From Cerioporus squamosus (lineage: Eukaryota; Basidiomycota; Agaricomycetes; Polyporales; Polyporaceae): a DNA stretch of 15,682 nucleotides. Each line of letters starts with the position of its first letter. Within the stretch, counting starts at the first letter, position 1. Positions 1 through 8,968 of this stretch are shown piece after piece. The translations under genes and the position numbers were made by a program. The notes under the pieces are model-generated. The model saw only the letters and a list, made by a program, of their open reading frames with translations, was not told the origin of the DNA and did no database searches. The stretch lies in the NCBI GenBank assembly GCA_022592435.1, contig JABYQS010000672.1:1-15682 (forward strand). Direction: 5' to 3'.

Positions 1-279
1 AAGGAAGGTGGGTGACACGTACAGGCTGCTGGACTCCTGTAGATGGCCTGTCGCAAGGTGTTGGTTGAGGAGCATCTTCCACACCTCGCAGTATTTCTTT
101 GGACAGTCATACTGTCTGCGCGAGATGACCATGTCCGCATGTTTGGGCAAACAGAATTTGATGCGACCTGCTGCAATGTGATGCATCAGCAAAGCGGGGA
201 CAGTCTGATAGTGTGTGGTCGTGGGCTGCGGAGGATGGGAGTGAATGATAGCATGATCATAGGTGCCGACCGAGTATGG
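1..279 (-). pseudogene. Ty3/gypsy reverse transcriptase fragment (element A), N-terminal part, decayed
   Basis: Read on the minus strand from 279 down to 1, the frame is open for 93 codons and continues off the left edge. It contains a stretch reading KFCLPKHADMVISRRQYDCP followed by a helix (EVWKMLLNQHLATG) and an SSSLYVSPTFL segment. This is the order expected for the start of a Ty3/gypsy RT domain: the fingers, then the conserved SPYASP-type motif just before the catalytic palm. The catalytic YxDD would lie left of the window. An in-frame TGA at 280-282 interrupts the frame upstream, and several residues at normally conserved positions look substituted (SLYVSP where SPYASP is usual), so I treat it as a decayed copy. 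The family match is from memory of Agaricomycete gypsy polyproteins, not from a search. The lineage appears different from elements B and C. Confidence 0.7.
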
Positions 280-1337
280 TCATGTATGATTGCACTCTGT
301 CGGCAAGCGCTGAGTGTGATCATACAACACCTGCAGCTATGACATACCATAGACATCCTGTCATACCACGAATATGACTATGAGTATGGTAGTGTGACAG
401 GTCCGGAGCTATGTCTTACTAGGCCTGGATTAGGCTCGCTTTCGCTTGGTGCGCACGCCAGCATGAACACAACTGTGATAGACTAAATGGGAGTAGTACA
501 TCAAATCCTAGCATATCCTCCTGCTCATGCACATTGTCCAATTAAATATTATCTACGTTTCTGCCCGCTTCGTCACCCTCTGAGTCCTCATCGATCTCCT
601 CAATGTCCACATCCACTTCGGCCGCCATCTCCTACTGTACTTCCTCGTCTTTGTCTGGAACTTGATCTTACTCATCTCAGTGGCAAACCAGTGGCTCACC
701 TCATGCCGTCGTTTGCACTCTTGCAGTGCCATGGAGTTGAACTATTTAAATCCTCGTCGTGAATGTCTGTAAAAGCAGGCCTCGTCTTCCCTTGTGTTGC
801 ACTTGAGACAAGGAGACTCCGAGGGCCAGTGAAACAGCGACAGAGCAAGCAGAGCAAGACAAGAGACCAGAGAGGGCAGTGACAAGCAAGAGGACAGTGT
901 TGAGCAGTAACAAGACAGCGACAAGACAATGACAAGCAAGAGAACAACACTAAGAGGAATGACAGTGGCGACGGCGACAAGAGAGAGGATGGGACAAACA
1001 CGGTGAAGGTCAGATCAGGCTTGGATGACACCCAAGATGTGATGATGTCACCCGACGTCACGCGTCTTCGGCCCGCCTACACATACTTAAACACATCTGA
1101 GTTGCGACAACTCACTAGACCCTTCATTCCCTCCTACCACCATCATCCCACTGCCATACTTGCATGCAACACGTCTCCTTGCTACCGCATGAACCGCCTG
1201 GACGTTGACCTTCGACTCTGCTGTGCAGTGGCCTCGCCATAGGTCTGGCATCATCAAGGACTAGCACAGTGTCTAGGAGCTCAGGAAGGGAGGATATCTG
1301 TGGCTTCCAGCTTCAAGTCGAGATCAACGCAGGTATG
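280..1337. other. No confident gene; probable remains of element A and low-complexity DNA
   Basis: No continuous coding frame is convincing here. On the minus strand 542-628 there is a short, very acidic 28-codon open stretch (EVDVDIEEIDEDSEGDE), which could be part of the linker upstream of an RT or chance. From about 830 to 960 the plus strand is purine-rich with repeated GACAAG-like words. At 1036-1092 a TGTGATGATGTCACC sequence is followed by GACGTCACGCG and a TATA-like CTTAAAC. That could be the start of an LTR or a promoter, but I could not find a matching second boundary. Confidence 0.35.
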
Positions 1338-1405
1338 TCACAAAGTGGTTCTTCAAATCACATTTGAAACATCACAAAGTGGTTCTTCGAATCACATTTG
1401 AAATG
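1338..1405. repeat. Tandem duplication, 2 copies of a 34-bp unit
   Basis: A unit beginning TCACAAAGTGGTTCTTC occurs at 1338-1371 and again at 1372-1405. The copies differ at one internal base (CAAATC versus CGAATC) and at the last bases. They run directly into the 42-bp array that follows. Confidence 0.9.
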
Positions 1406-1500
1406 CATATACGTCCCTCCTGAGTATGTGCACAGCCGCTCGAAGCGCATATACCCACCTTTGGAGTATGCACACGACTGTTTGAAGTGCATACATCCTC
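1405..1500. repeat. Degenerate tandem array, about 2.3 copies of a 42-bp unit
   Basis: Units starting GCATA(T/C)A lie at 1405, 1447 and 1489, with the shared skeleton GCATATAC..CCT....GAGTATG..CACA.C....GAA. The period of 42 is a multiple of three. Read on the minus strand it gives a repeated 14-residue pattern of the YSGGxYMHFKxxC type. No surrounding gene is recognisable, so I call it a minisatellite. Confidence 0.75.
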
Positions 1501-2114
1501 CTTGCAAGCACACCACGCAGTGGTAGGTACGTCTCACTCTGCTCACAGCTGCATTTGCTCCTTACTGACACCTTATCCAAGACATGCCCTCACAAGACCT
1601 TCTGCAGCCACGGGCAAGCCACCGTCAACCGTATTGGTACATCTGCCCAGCTATGTGCATGCACCCGTGTAAGTACTTCTCATGTGTACTTGCTTTCCCC
1701 CTCTGCTTTCCCTCCACTTGTTCCCTCATCTGCTTCCCTGCTTCTCGTGTGCCGCCAAGTCACTCGCTTGTCACCATCTGTCGCTTCGTGTAGTCTCCTG
1801 GTTTGCCTTCCATGTTGCCTGCTCGCCCTTCAATACTGTGCTTCCTTCATGTATTAAGTAGTAGGCTTGTCATAGCGTATGCATGCTTTGCGAGTTTTCA
1901 AGCTTCGAGATCATGTAATCGAAGGCTGAAGGGCCTATATGATACTGAGTACCAACTGACCTGACGTTGTGTGCTATCATCTGGGTGGGCCGTACAATAG
2001 CACGCCTGCGCCTGTATGATGGTGTGCTATTGAACGCCCGTGGCGTACAATCATAAGCAGGAGCATCAGTGATCTCATCACTACTGCGGGCCTGTGCTTA
2101 CACTAGCCTTTTCT
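1501..2114. other. Pyrimidine-rich, gene-free stretch with a short inverted repeat
   Basis: About 1540-1850 is rich in CTTCC/CTCC words on the plus strand, with no credible coding frame. Near its end CAATAGCAC (1995-2003) and GTGCTATTG (2024-2032) form a 9-bp inverted repeat with a 20-nt loop. CGTACAAT occurs as a direct repeat on either side of it. This could be LTR debris of element A, but I see no paired LTR. Confidence 0.35.
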
Positions 2115-2960
2115 GCTGTGCCAAATGTTGAAATTTCCCCAGGTTTTCTCAGCCTTTTATTTGCATTAATTGTTAAACTCTTTGTAAAACCTTTCTGGGC
2201 AAAAAATTCAGGGGATCAATAGGTAGTATATTGACTCAAGTTTATCTTGGTTATATGGCAGTAGTACCACTGTGACAGAAATGATAATCAAACACTGTAG
2301 TAAATGCTGAATTTCCAAATGCTTTTTCATAAGCCAAGGCAACAATACTTTTCTGATAAATTGTCAAACAGAATGCTAGTCCTACAGTCAGCATACACAC
2401 AGAGCACTTTGAATTCAGAAAGCGGTGTTGATAGAAGTTTGGCCATAGCACATGTGAAAATTTCCTGTTTTGCACCAACTGGAAAGGCTGCATATAGCTA
2501 ACTCTAACTAGCCTATTGTGCAAAATACAAGGCTGGGCAGATACGTATGTATTCCAACAATTGCCAGGGCACAAAAGCATAGCCACGATTCCCAGAATGA
2601 GGTGTCACAAAGATTGACATCTTAAATATAGAAAATGTGGACAAGATGGAGACTTAACATCTGCTTTTATGGATTGGAAAATTATATATTGATTCCATTG
2701 TTATCAGCATTGACTTGTATTTTGTCTGTGCTAAATGCATATAAGAGGCTAATTATGTATATTACGGATGTTAAACCTTCTAATTGTGACATTGAGTGTG
2801 GAAGTAGCCATCAAACCTCCAGTAATCATGCTATACAAAAGGTAGAAGTTTATGATGGAAATGGTTGTAGAACATTGTCGAGTTTTGACATGCCCAACTT
2901 AGTCCGAGGAAAGTTTTACAAAACTGATCCAATTACAAATTGTATCTTATGCTTGGAAAG
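2115..2960. other. AT-rich island of unknown origin
   Basis: Base composition changes sharply at both ends. This block is visibly AT-rich, with runs such as AAAAAATTC and TTATATTG, while both flanks are near balanced. I found no terminal repeats or target duplication. The longest open frame (2635-2976, plus, 113 codons) has a hydrophobic N-terminal half (FYGLENYILIPLLSALTCIL) but no motif I know. It lacks intron signals and ends at the island boundary, so I do not call it a gene. It may be a foreign insertion, a fragment of organellar or other AT-rich DNA, or a decayed transposon. Confidence 0.5.
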
Positions 2961-3089
2961 GCTGCGATCTTTGTAGTGTATTCTTCATCCACTCATGGCT
3001 TGCGTGCTACTCATGGATTCCAACAGGGCGGCTTCAAGCATGCAATAGACAATCAGATTACAGCAAGTACTGGGCATACTTTGAACTAT

Positions 3090-3898
3090 CTACAGCCTCA
3101 GGTTGCGCTCATAGCACGGAATACCCACACACCCTGCCTGCTCTTCCTTCTTGTAGAACTCCTGCGCATGTTCCAGGGTATGGAAAGGTCGGACGACATG
3201 GCCAGGGTGAGCACCTGCATTGAGGAAAGCAGTGTGCCTGCAAAGGTCAGCATAGACTGATCATCTATGCACAAGCTGACATAAACACTGTAACTCACTT
3301 GTCCAAATAAACCCCGGGGACATCCCAACCATCACAGCATACACATGTCCTACAGAAACGACAATCGACAATGTTGTTGTGCTTGCAACGGAGTTCGTTG
3401 TTGTGCAAGGGGTAGTAAGTTACGTAACAAGTGAAGGGAGTGACTGCGCAGGGCAATGCGAGAAAGACAGGACGGGCAAGTTCGTTGCCAGTTGGTACAA
3501 CTTGGGGTGAGTTATGATAGGATTGTGCACGGGAGGCAGCCAACAGGGTGGTGTGTGGCTGGGTCCATTCAGCCATGCGGCTTATGCTTCCTTGAGCGAC
3601 TTGCAGCCTTGGTATGCCATGCCGGTGTATCCCACTGTCATGGCCACTACAGTCCCCCTGCGGCGCGTGCATACTTAATGTGGCCATAGAGCTAAGAAAT
3701 GCGGACTTACCAGGAGTAGAAGATGCCGATACATTGTCCATCCCATATGATGTAGCACAAGAATCCCCTCCTGCTCTTCCCTGACGGCTCTCTGATTGGT
3801 ACCACTCGGCCGTCTTCGTCATATATTGGTGTGTGCCCGATCTGGAGTGCAATGATGTTGTATCGAAGAGCCTGCTCCGGAGAGCACTTGGAGAATGC
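3090..3898 (-). pseudogene. Tandem viroplasmin-like domain protein, multi-exon, broken
   Basis: Splicing is read on the minus strand. Exon a is 3898-3711, starting after an acceptor TTGCAG at 3899 and ending at a GTAAGT donor. Intron 3710-3658 (53 nt) leads to exon b from 3657, which joins in frame as GIFYSW-GTVVAMTVGYTGMAY..KSLKEA. This is the pattern of the caulimovirus P6 viroplasmin / RNase H1 N-terminal fold (short strand, G-[IV]-[FY]-x-x-W, then G-[YF]-[ST]-G-x-x-Y-x-x-[FC]-K). A second module follows: exon 3349-3299 (CCDGWDVPGVYLD), intron 3298-3238, and exon 3237-3090 (HTAFLNAGAHPGHVVRPF..LEHAQEFY), ending in TAG. Such modules normally bind RNA:DNA or dsRNA. In-frame TAA at 3584-3582 breaks exon b, and the join between exon b and the 3349 exon is unclear, so it is a pseudogene. 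The first exon and start codon are not identified; they may lie in 3899-4081. Confidence 0.6.
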
Positions 3899-4081
3899 CT
3901 GCAACATAAAAAGAGTAGAGGGGATCAGGGAGGTAGCAAGAGATGGGAGTGCAATGGGAGGACAAAGTCGAAGACACCCAGCTCACAAACTGTCACACAG
4001 CATCACACCGTGCACAAGAGAACGTGTTCATGTTTCCTCCGACCTCCAACTTACTCTCATAGCACGTACTTGCTATGCATC
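3899..4081. promoter_or_regulatory. Divergent intergenic region between the two gene remnants
   Basis: These 183 bp separate the first recognisable exon of the minus-strand viroplasmin-like gene from the ATG (4082) of the plus-strand gene. The minus strand near 3899 shows a pyrimidine-rich acceptor, CTCTTTTTATGTTGCAG, so part of this stretch is intron and perhaps a first exon of the minus gene. A GTAAGT donor-like site lies near 4050 on the minus strand. I see no clear TATA box. The head-to-head arrangement suggests a shared bidirectional promoter, by inference only. Confidence 0.35.
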
Positions 4082-5032
4082 ATGTCGCTCAACAATATCG
4101 ACCTGCAAATCTTAGAAGTTCAGACGAAGAGGTACCATAGCTCGGTCACCACTCGCTTGTGGTGCAGTAACCGCCGCCGTGCCAAAGGTGGCAAACCTGG
4201 GCAAAAGCCCACGTTCACCAGACAATGTGGATAGTACGTGGCCGACAATCTCGAAGACTTCTGCATCAGCAAGAGGGCACATTGTCTCAACAATAAATGG
4301 TTCTGGGCACGCTACTACGCAGGGTACCACACAAGGTTCAATTGGCAGTTGCCAATGGATTGTGACCCTGCTTCGGACGACATGTGGAAGGACAACAACA
4401 AGCTCATGCCAGAGGAGGTGGAGGAGAAATCGAGAGTCGTGGCAACGATCGAGAAGGTATGTCGTAGTGTTTTTCACGAGCGAGTCTGCATTTAGCTGAT
4501 CGTAAACCCCAACCAGCAACTGAAGTCTTCCATCTGGAATCTTGACAACGCGTGGGTCCGCAGGGAGGACAATCCCTGGGTCCCACTCTTCAGCTCCCTC
4601 AGGCGTATTTCCAAGTCCACTGCCCCTCGCAAGCTCGCCGATTGGCAGCTGTACATGAACAGCAAGCCCGACGAGATCGACAAGGTGTTCGCACTGCGCT
4701 GGGCCAGCGCCGGTCTTGAGCAGAAGGACAACCTCACCTTCTGAGGTTGCATCGCGCGAGAGCTCCTTGCTCTCGAATCCAATGAGTTCAAGGAGGCCCT
4801 CAAAGCTGAGTGTGTCAGGATGCATCAAAATGACCTGTGCGAACACTTGCTCAAGAACATCCCAAAGGCATTGAATGACGATGAGCAGCGTGCACTGTAA
4901 GTTATTTGCTCTTTATCCTTCTTTCCATCCTCATGTTGGTTGCAGAGCCCGCGAAGAGCTGGCAGCCGCCATGCAGCCACTGTTGGAACTGGTGTCAGAG
5001 TACACTGGGTATGTCGGAACTTTTCCACGACC

Positions 5033-5169
5033 ATCCAGATGAATTAACATCTATTTACCATCCAATTGAGCATCAGCGGCCATCCGTTGACTTATTCGCA
5101 CCATCTGAAAGCTATGTGACACCATCGTCTTTGCATCCGGTGCGTCTGGAAAATTTAAGTCATCTGGAT
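5033..5169. repeat. MITE-like fold-back insert inside an intron
   Basis: ATCCAGATGAATTAA at 5033-5047 is repeated inverted as TTAAGTCATCTGGAT at 5155-5169 (14 of 15 bases match). The two enclose 107 bp that look non-coding. The unit sits inside the intron that starts at the GTATGT donor at 5009. That intron is far longer than the other introns of the gene, which fits an insertion. No clear target duplication is seen. A further copy of ATCCAGATGAC follows at 5172-5182. Confidence 0.5.
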
Positions 5170-5180
5170 TAATCCAGATG
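5161..5180. repeat. Perfect 20-bp palindrome
   Basis: CATCTGGATTAATCCAGATG equals its own reverse complement. It spans the right end of the fold-back insert and the first codons of the next putative exon (WINPDD). Confidence 0.9.
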
Positions 5181-5930
5181 ACCTTCGGAAAGTTCCGACA
5201 AATTACTACTGCACACTGATCGCTGGCACACCATTGGTCGAAGGTGACCAGGAGTTTCAGATCAAAATGTGAGTTTCAACCTTGACGATTGTTTGTATTC
5301 TTCAGCTCAATGTTGTTTAGAATGCATGCTGGGAAGACGGATGGACCTACACCCCTGTTTTGGAACCAGGTCGAGGGGGACAACTTCGTGAACAATGTCA
5401 TCCTGTCCTTCACTCGCTTCCTTGCACATATTGAAGGTATGCAGCTATATGTTGGTCACTGTACATTGTCTAACATGCGATTCTACAGAGTATAAGGAGT
5501 GTCTGGCAGCCCTCGACATCTCCACGGGCGCTATGATGGCGTCTAACACTAGAACTGCAACACCGGCCTCCAGCGCAGGCCAGCTGTCCTCCCTCGGCCT
5601 CGACCTCACCACTCCAGTTGCTGGTTCGTCTGGATTGGGACAGTTGAAGAAGGTTGCAAAGAACACATCGCGCACTGCCCGGCTATGGGAGCTGTCCACC
5701 CTCTCCGAATATGACCTGCAAGGCCTCAACATGCGGACTCGGAATAAAGCCCTCATGCGCGCCATCGAGGCCCAGGCTTTGCTCAACCCTGCCCCAAAGC
5801 AAGCTCCCCTAAAGCCCAAGCCCAAGCCCCGCCCTGTTCCCTCAGAAAAATGATGCTGGTCTTTGCACTTGGCAACAAACACCACGGACTGCAAGGTGAT
5901 CGAGAGCCCCACGACCATCGATGTGATCAA

Positions 5931-6131
5931 GAGCCCGACAACAATGGGCACAATTGCAAGCCCAGCGATGACCGATGCAGCCCTGAGCAAGAACAGCAGT
6001 GCAGTCCTCAGCTCGACGACGAGCCACAGGACTGCGAGCCCGACCTCAACAACGAGCGATGGGATCATGAGCCCGACAATAAGCAGTGCGGTCCTGAGTC
6101 CAACGATCAGTAGGGCAGTTCCGAGCCCGAC
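5931..6131 (+). repeat. In-frame GAGCCCGAC (EPD) repeats in the linker of the pseudogene
   Basis: The 9-mer GAGCCCGAC occurs at 5931, 6036, 6069 and 6123. All spacings are multiples of three, so it reads Glu-Pro-Asp in the same frame as the downstream exon (EPSIVKRGWPTW). This shows which frame is authentic and places the frameshift at the upstream A-run 5846-5850. Confidence 0.7.
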
Positions 6132-7230
6132 TCCAAGGCAATCATCCCCGAGCCCTCGATTGTCAAAAGAGGCTGGCCGACTTGGGTGAAGGAGGGTTAT
6201 GCAAGGCTTTCTGAGTGCAACTATGGACCAGAGTTCAGTCGTGCAATCGGCTAGTGGATGACTCTAGAACGGGCATATCAGTGGAAGACCGGTGTATGTA
6301 CTAGCTCCCTCTCTCTATTTCTATGCTGTGTTTACTGACTGCCATGAACAGCCATCTGGGTTGGCTGCCTAAGGGCGACCTGCCATAGTCAAAGACTGGC
6401 TGCAGCGAGGGCGGAAGTACCATGAACGTCCGCCCATTGATGATGAGGAAGCATATGTGTCCTCCTGGTGGACGTGGTGGATGGCTTTGCAGCCTGAGTG
6501 GCGGGAGCGCAATGTGCATGGGCGGCCTGTGCAGACCGCAGTTGCCAAGGAAGACTGGGACAAGCTGTCTTGCCCTGGGCAGAATGGTCTGCTGATGGTG
6601 CTGCTTACTCTTCTGTGGTGGAGAGAGGTCGCATCTAGTGCAACAGAGTCTGACTGGACCAATGGAGCTCGAGATGTCGCCTGGGTGCTCTCCCACATGG
6701 CTCGACTTGCAAGGTACGCACGTTCACCCGAGAACACCTGCATTGTGGGGCAAAGGTCGCCGACCATTAATCTCTGGATAACTTGAAATAATGAGATAAG
6801 ATACTTATTTGATAACGGTACGCTGGATAAGTAATACCTGTCCTCGACATTGCCCTCGGCCGGTCATCCCTCCCTTGCCAGTCAACTCGGTTGCCAGTTA
6901 CTTACTATCGCAGTCGGTTGACAGGGCTTCATGCCGGTCGACTCTTGTTGCAGGTCCACTTAGCTGGCTGCAGAGCTTCGCGGCGGCAGGCTGGCCGGCA
7001 GGTGCAAGGCGGTTGACTGGCTGAGGCAGTTGACGGTCATCCTAGCGTGCAGGTACGAGGGGGTCGTACTGGCCGAGACGATTAATACTTGATAATTATA
7101 CCAGTGCCTGAGGCATAAGTAAGTAACAGGAAGGTCTAAGTCTATGTATTCTGCCAGGGCCATAGCAGCCTGGGCAGCGCAATATTTCGACCACCGACCA
7201 GTGTGTCTGCCGCCAGCCGGCTGCTTTGGA

Positions 7231-7272
7231 GGTGACCAGTAACCGGTGACCGGTAACCGGTGACTGGTAACC
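7231..7272. repeat. Tandem array, 3 x 14 bp
   Basis: GGTGACCAGTAACC, GGTGACCGGTAACC and GGTGACTGGTAACC follow one another without a gap. They differ only at one or two central bases. The unit is itself nearly palindromic. Confidence 0.9.
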
Positions 7273-7521
7273 GGCCGGGCGTGCAGAGATGGAGCTATGT
7301 ATGTGCAAGTGGGCGGGAGCGAGATACTTGGTAGATATGAAAGGTCCTGTTCATGCATGCGCAGACTGAGTACTGAGAGTTGACCGGGCTGATCGGTTGG
7401 ATGGCTACTGGGTGAGTAAGTACCGGTACCGGTCGACTCCGGTCTGTTCGAAGGGTGCGAGATAAGTTGGTACTAGTTAATATCAAAATTGGCCCAGCTG
7501 GGTTACATAGACGCTGGCGGC

Positions 7522-7542
7522 AAAAATTGACTGTCAGTTTTT
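7522..7542. repeat. Imperfect 21-bp hairpin
   Basis: The pattern is AAAAA-x-TGAC-x-GTCA-x-TTTTT, so 18 of 21 positions are palindromic. An outer GGC/GCC pair extends it. No T-run terminator role can be assigned in a eukaryote. Confidence 0.6.
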
Positions 7543-8035
7543 AGTTGCCCGTCGCCGATCCTGAGACGCCAGTCGGTGACCATTAGCGCCGGCGAGGTCG
7601 GCGACCTGTGGCCCGTAATGCTAATGTTCTGGTTCACCCATTTGTTTCTACCTGGTTCTGACATGGTGCTTCAGCAGCAAACACGTCCCATCAAAACCCT
7701 TGTCGGTGTCACTGTCTACCTCAGCAAACAGCAAGAGAGCTTGCCATTGCTGAGGTACCCTCCCCATATTCTCTAGTGCTTCAGACCATGTATCATGTAC
7801 AATGTTCCCTAATGTAATCGTCTATGCTCTGTAATCCCCATTGTCTGGACCAGCTGTGCACGCAAGATACAAGTATCGTACCACTAAGATACAGTTGACT
7901 TAAGGTGTAGACTTCGATGTTACTGGCATGTTTACTTACCCAGCTAGAAGCATTGCCTATACCTTCCTTACCATGACTAAGTACTTACTCAGGCTTCAGC
8001 CGCTTTCAACTTGGGTGTACTATAAGCATGCTAAC

Positions 8036-8757
8036 TGTTAGGACTGTGCGTGCCAAGTCAAACTCCGGAGGGAAGTCCAAAGTCCAAAGTCCAAAGGCAG
8101 CGCGGGGGTGAAGACTTCGGCGAAGTTATTGACCAACACCCTGAGGAGACGCAAGTTGTCTTCTATTTGCAAAGGAACAGAACTCTGGAGTTTATACCGG
8201 AGTAAGCAACGAAGGAGGAAGTCAAGCAGAGAGAGAACCAGAGGGTCAGAAGCCGAATGACCAGAGTCGGAAGACGGAGGTCAGAGGTCGGAGGTCGGAA
8301 GTCCGGACGGAGGCGCGGACGGGTTTCAGAAGAGAAGGCAATAGATTGAGTTGTTGATACCGAGAAGGATAAGAGGGAAGTAAACGAGATATCAGAACTG
8401 AGGTCTAAGGGAGAATACAAGCAGACTTAAATACTAAAGTCCGGAGGTCCGAAAGGGGTAAGCTAAAAGTAGAGACAGGAGTCGGAGTCCGGTGCCAAGG
8501 CGGAAGCAAGTAAGTAGCCAATAGGAAATGGAGGCAAGTGCGGATACAAGTGGATACAAGTGCGGATACAAACGGGTAATACTATCGGGACTGCGGAGGT
8601 GATCGGAGTCCGAGGGGAGCGGATAGTAAGGGGTAAGTATCGTAGTAAGGATGAGTCACAACGAAAGGATGAGGAAGTAAGTATGAGTCAACGGACGAAC
8701 CAGAGTCCGGTCGGAGTTGAGTCCGGAGTTGGATGTCTTGGAGCACGGGATGTAACA
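8036..8757 (-). repeat. 3' LTR of element B (722 bp)
   Basis: On the element's strand it starts TGTTACATCCCG immediately after a G-rich polypurine tract and ends TAACA. The ends therefore carry the short inverted repeat TGTTA..TAACA. A TATTTAAG box lies about 325 bp into it (8433-8426), where a U3 promoter would be. Near its far end AGTCCAA is repeated three times in tandem (8074-8094). No second copy is visible, so the ends are inferred from the TG..CA rule and the neighbouring tract. Confidence 0.6.
8426..8433 (-). promoter_or_regulatory. TATA-like box in the LTR of element B
   Basis: The minus strand reads TATTTAAG, placed centrally in the LTR and consistent with an RNA polymerase II start at the U3/R border. 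Confidence 0.4.
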
Positions 8758-8771
8758 GTGCCCCCCCACTG
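8758..8771 (-). other. Polypurine tract of element B
   Basis: The minus strand reads CAGTGGGGGGGCAC directly before the LTR's TGTTACATC. This is the normal position of the plus-strand primer site of an LTR retrotransposon. Confidence 0.65.
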
Positions 8772-8886
8772 GGTCCGAGCCCTCGAGGACCAAATTGGAT
8801 GTGTTTCAGGATGACGTGGACTGAATGATCGGAGAAGGAGTTCTTCACGGAATCGGTGATCGGAGATCGGGGGTCGGAGTCCAGCC

Positions 8887-8893
8887 TATATAA
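8887..8893 (+). promoter_or_regulatory. TATA box of the antisense zinc-cluster gene
   Basis: TATATAA lies 75 bp upstream of the ATG at 8969. It sits on the strand opposite to pol and outside the LTR, suggesting the gene has its own promoter. Confidence 0.6.
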
Positions 8894-8940
8894 GACCGGT
8901 CGTCGGTGTTGGGGACTTCAAACTTTCTTCTTCATACCTC

Positions 8941-8965
8941 CACCACCACCACCACCACCACCACC
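8941..8965 (+). repeat. (CAC)8 microsatellite in the 5' leader
   Basis: Eight CAC units lie just before the start codon context CCGCGATGA of the zinc-cluster gene. Confidence 0.85.
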
Positions 8966-8968
8966 GCG

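Larger units (their letters stand above)
4082..6713 (+). pseudogene. Multi-exon pseudogene of an unnamed Agaricomycete multicopy protein family
   Basis: From ATG 4082 the exons are 4082-4456, 4496-4896, 4946-5008, about 5163-5268, 5306-5436, 5489-6293 and 6352-6713. Most introns are clear, with GT..AG ends and lengths of 39, 49, 37, 52 and 58 nt. Landmarks in order: KPTFT near the start, WFWARYYAGYHTRFNWQLP, a basic PRKLADWQLYM segment with KDNLTF and IARELLA (loosely HMG-box-like), MQPLLELVSEYTG, TLIAGTP, a proline/acidic linker, GWPTWVKEGYARLSECNYGPEF, and WWTWWMALQPEWRE with GQNGLLMVLLTLLWW. I recognise this order from many Agaricomycete hypothetical proteins that have no assigned function. 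Lesions: TAG 4232, TGA 4742, a frameshift at the A-run 5846-5850, TAG 6111, TAG 6252, TAA 6370. The last recognisable exon ends at a GTACGC donor at 6714 and the C-terminus is not found. The acceptor of the exon near 5163 is uncertain. Confidence 0.65.
6714..8035. other. Gene-free stretch between the pseudogene and element B
   Basis: No convincing coding frame is seen. A near-palindromic AGGTCGCCGACC (6754-6765) recurs inverted at 7596-7607. There is a three-copy 14-bp array at 7231-7272 and an imperfect hairpin at 7522-7542. About 7780-7860 reads like an ordinary 3' flank (AT-rich words, TGTAATC). The missing C-terminus of the upstream pseudogene may once have lain here. The last bases CTAAC (8031-8035) are the presumed target site of element B. 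Confidence 0.4.

Noticed and set aside
696..1061. 121-codon minus-strand Leu/Ser-rich open frame
   Set aside because: It is the complement of the purine-rich GACAAG low-complexity tract. The hydrophobic look is compositional.
1338..1500. CRISPR-like array
   Set aside because: Units are tandem without spacers, and the DNA is eukaryotic by its introns and retrotransposons.
1036..2110. A plus-strand LTR beginning TGTGATGATGTCACC
   Set aside because: Only one boundary is suggestive. There is no polypurine tract before it, no paired LTR and no clear end.
4112..4846. 244-codon minus-strand open frame
   Set aside because: It is antisense to two exons whose plus-strand reading matches a known family order and splices cleanly.
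6747..7614. Possible DNA transposon with AGGTCGCCGACC terminal inverted repeats
   Set aside because: The 12-mer is itself almost palindromic, so its inverted recurrence is weak evidence. No target duplication or transposase is seen. Kept only as a remark on the region.
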